Source: Kribbella soli
GTDB lineage: Bacteria; Actinomycetota; Actinomycetes; Propionibacteriales; Kribbellaceae
Assembly: GCF_004331345.1 (NCBI RefSeq)
Contig: NZ_SJJZ01000002.1
Location: 1,488,001-1,552,000, forward strand
Direction: 5' to 3'
Length of the DNA stretch: 64,000 nucleotides
The position numbers were made by a program, and so were the translations under genes. Shown one piece after another: positions 62,359 to 64,000 of this stretch. Position 1 is the first letter of the stretch, and every line of letters starts with the position of its first letter. The notes under the pieces are model-generated. The model was given only the letters and a program-made list of their open reading frames with translations. It was not told the origin of the DNA and searched no databases.

Positions 62359-62988
62359 CTACTGACTCTTGAGGAATCTGGATGGATCGCCGGCGGCGCT
62401 GGCGGAGGACGCGAGCCACGCCTGCAGGCCCTCAGGGTCGCGCCGGTCAAGCTCGTCGAGGCAGCGCTGGCGCTCCAAGACGATGTGGAGACGCTGGTTA
62501 TCTGTCCTCGCTTGCCGCAGTGCTTCGTAGCTGTCGCGCCATTGGCGGCAGAGGTCCGCAGTACTGCGTTGCGGTACGTCGAGGCGCTCGATCGCTGTAC
62601 TGGTTCCAAGTCGCACGCCATACCAGTGCACCGCAGCAGGCGAGGTGACCGCCAAGAGAACGGCCAGCCACAGCACGCTCGGGCCGAGAACGACGGTAAG
62701 GCCGAGGACCAAGGTAGTCGCTGCAGTTGCTGCAGCGACGGCAGTGACGACCTGTCCTCTCGTCCGGCGGGCAGCGTCTCCGCCGTCATACAGACCAAAA
62801 GCTGCCGCGGCAGCGACGACAACCGCCAGGAGTGCCACGCCCAGAATCTCCGCTGGCAGCAACACCGCGGCGGCAACGACGCCGAGCGCAACAGCCACGC
62901 CTCGAAAGGCCCGCCAAACGGCTCGGTAGGCCGCCAATCGCGGACCCACCACGTCCCTACCCTCGAACGAGGAGCCTTCTGCCCCCAT
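62359..62988 (-). CDS. Membrane protein of unknown function
   Basis: About 209 residues from an ATG at 62988. Four hydrophobic helices (VAVALGVVAAAVLLPAEILG, VALLAVVVAAAAAFGLYDGG, VVTAVAAATAATTLVLGLTV, SVLWLAVLLAVTSPAAVHWY) precede a soluble C-terminus with LCRQWRDSYEALRQARTDNQ, then RQRCLDELDRRDPEGLQAWL. The LCRxWRxSY...RxxxLDELxRRDPxG pattern is one I recall from actinobacterial proteins of unknown role. It is upstream of ppdK. Confidence 0.72.
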   Translation of the reverse strand: MGAEGSSFEGRDVVGPRLAAYRAVWRAFRGVAVALGVVAAAVLLPAEILGVALLAVVVAAAAAFGLYDGGDAARRTRGQVVTAVAAATAATTLVLGLTVVLGPSVLWLAVLLAVTSPAAVHWYGVRLGTSTAIERLDVPQRSTADLCRQWRDSYEALRQARTDNQRLHIVLERQRCLDELDRRDPEGLQAWLASSASAAGDPSRFLKSQ

Positions 62989-63144
62989 GGCCGAGCCCCC
63001 TGCCCCAGGCCGATCCCCTCCGCTTGCCGGACGACCGGCCGCGTCATGTTCCACCTTCGGCAGAGACCTCTGCCGCACGCCAGAGTCTGAAGACCTATTA
63101 GTTGGGGGTACGACGTCCCTGCAATCCAGGGCGGACGCGATGAC

Positions 63145-63158
63145 GGGACTTTCGGCAC
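63145..63158 (+). promoter_or_regulatory. DevR/DosR-like box upstream of the BtrH-like gene
   Basis: GGGACTTTCGGCAC differs by one base from the GGGACTTTNGNCCC core. It lies 62 bases before the start codon at 63221, and also upstream of the divergent membrane-protein gene. Confidence 0.55.
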
Positions 63159-63220
63159 TGTGCCTGTACCTCGGTCCACAGCACGCTGGACGCGAAGTCG
63201 GGTGATCAGGAGGCACTGAG

Positions 63221-64000
63221 ATGGCGACCACGGTCAGCGGGCATCCCGCGGTTCGGCCCTTCCCGGAAGTCCGCAGCTATCCAACACACCATTGCGTGAC
63301 CGGGTCGCTGAAGCACGTGTACGACTTCCACGGCTATCGCATCAGCGAGGACCTGCTGTTCGGCCTCGGGACGGGGCTCGGGTTCGCGTACTTCCACATC
63401 AAGGACACCGATCCCTTCTACGGTGGCCGCGCCAACACCGCCGGCCCCAAGCAAGAAGGCCTGGAGAAGACAGCGGGCCGACGTACGGGCGTCGCCGTCG
63501 CATCTCACGCCACGTCCAGCACGCGCGTTGCTCAAGCGGAGCTGCGCCTACTTCTGGAGGCCGGCGAGCCGACACTCGTGTACGTCGACATGGGATTCCT
63601 GCCGTACTTTGACCTCCCAGCCAACTACCACTTCGGCGGCCATGTCGTGGTCGTGGCAGGCTACGACCCTCAGGCCGGGCAGGTGCTGATCGCGGACCGG
63701 GATCAGCAACTTCATCCAGTCGACTGGGACGTGCTGGAGCAGGCGCGCGGATCCACCTATCGGCCGTTTCCACCCCGGCACACCTGGTACACCTTCGACT
63801 TCAGCAACGCACGCGAGCCACGCCCGGCCGACGTCCGCGCCGCGATCATCGAGGTGTGCGACGGCATGCTGAAGCCGCCGATCACCAATCTCGGCGTACG
63901 CGGGATCCGCAAGGCGATCCGGGAGACACTGCGGTGGCCCGATGCGCTGGACACCGACGCGCTACGCCGTACCTGCTTCAACACAGCGATGTTCATCGAC
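63221..64000 (+). CDS. BtrH N-terminal domain protein (partial, cut by window end)
   Basis: 260 residues are visible and the frame is open to the window edge. Near the N-terminus YPTHHCVTGSLKHVYDFHGY holds the likely catalytic Cys, and NYHFGGHVVVVAGYDPQAGQ supplies the His, as in the BtrH (butirosin biosynthesis H) / papain-like acyltransferase fold. A gcgagg... DevR-like box precedes it and a caggagg site lies before the ATG. The real substrate is unknown; no other antibiotic gene is seen here. Confidence 0.85.
   Translation, partial: MATTVSGHPAVRPFPEVRSYPTHHCVTGSLKHVYDFHGYRISEDLLFGLGTGLGFAYFHIKDTDPFYGGRANTAGPKQEGLEKTAGRRTGVAVASHATSSTRVAQAELRLLLEAGEPTLVYVDMGFLPYFDLPANYHFGGHVVVVAGYDPQAGQVLIADRDQQLHPVDWDVLEQARGSTYRPFPPRHTWYTFDFSNAREPRPADVRAAIIEVCDGMLKPPITNLGVRGIRKAIRETLRWPDALDTDALRRTCFNTAMFID

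Noticed and set aside
63100..63130. A second DevR box at GGGGTACGACGTCCC
   Set aside because: The spacing between the GGG and CCC halves is one base too long for the known core, so I did not count it.

Overview
The window is high-GC DNA with dense, often overlapping genes (ATGA and TGATG junctions) and many LysR, AraC, TetR and LuxR-type regulators. It looks like the chromosome of a soil actinobacterium. The sugar ABC operon and the hypoxia and stress gene set would suit Kribbella or another Nocardioidaceae relative, but this is inference, because no rRNA or other phylogenetic marker is present. No tRNA, CRISPR array or intact transposase was seen.

Layout. (1) 1-7.1 kb: a LysR regulator followed by a five-gene overlapping operon (metallo-beta-lactamase-fold hydrolase, solute-binding lipoprotein, two permeases, ATPase cut by the window edge), plus a divergent alpha/beta hydrolase and AraC regulator pair. 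(2) 7.1-13.3 kb: an accessory-looking stretch with an acyl-CoA dehydrogenase remnant, a 903-residue protein with a nuclease-like N-terminus, a membrane protein, and poorly coding DNA around a VOC protein. (3) 13.3-33.7 kb: a stress island read mostly on the minus strand. It holds a manganese-catalase-like protein without key metal ligands, a UBP zinc finger, a zinc metallopeptidase, a tightly overlapping dnaK-grpE-dnaJ-MerR/CbpM-clpB-thioredoxin run with a thioredoxin-reductase-like flavoprotein downstream, a general stress protein, Dps, two large LuxR-family ATPases, a double-domain KaiC-like ATPase and a MerR-receiver fusion. (4) 33.5-41.3 kb: an hsp20 remnant, DoxX-like protein, PrsW protease, MFS transporter, MscS channel, DUF1931 histone-fold protein, a degenerate thioredoxin paralogue, a hemerythrin and a second MFS transporter. 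(5) 41.3-47.4 kb: several GNAT genes (one broken, one fused to a hemerythrin-like domain), TetR, DUF5709, SDR and a dehalogenase-like hydrolase. (6) 47.5-58.7 kb: a sigma factor, UDG-family protein, msrB-msrA, a quinone oxidoreductase, a molybdopterin oxidoreductase/flavin reductase/Dps cluster, a VIT1-type transporter and a ferric-reductase-like flavocytochrome. (7) 58.8-64 kb: pyruvate phosphate dikinase and a BtrH-like protein, each preceded by a DevR/DosR-like box.

The most interesting unifying signal is a 20-bp element, roughly RACYAC-N8-GGGATG. It lies 57-81 bases before the dnaK operon, the UBP zinc-finger/catalase-like operon, the metallopeptidase, the general stress gene and dps. A further copy lies upstream of the hsp20 remnant, and a weaker one upstream of the hemerythrin. 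It matches neither HAIR nor CIRCE and may define an uncharacterised stress regulon. Two more themes run through the island: redox proteins that have lost catalytic residues (catalase-like, thioredoxin paralogue, TrxR-like), and remnants of broken genes.
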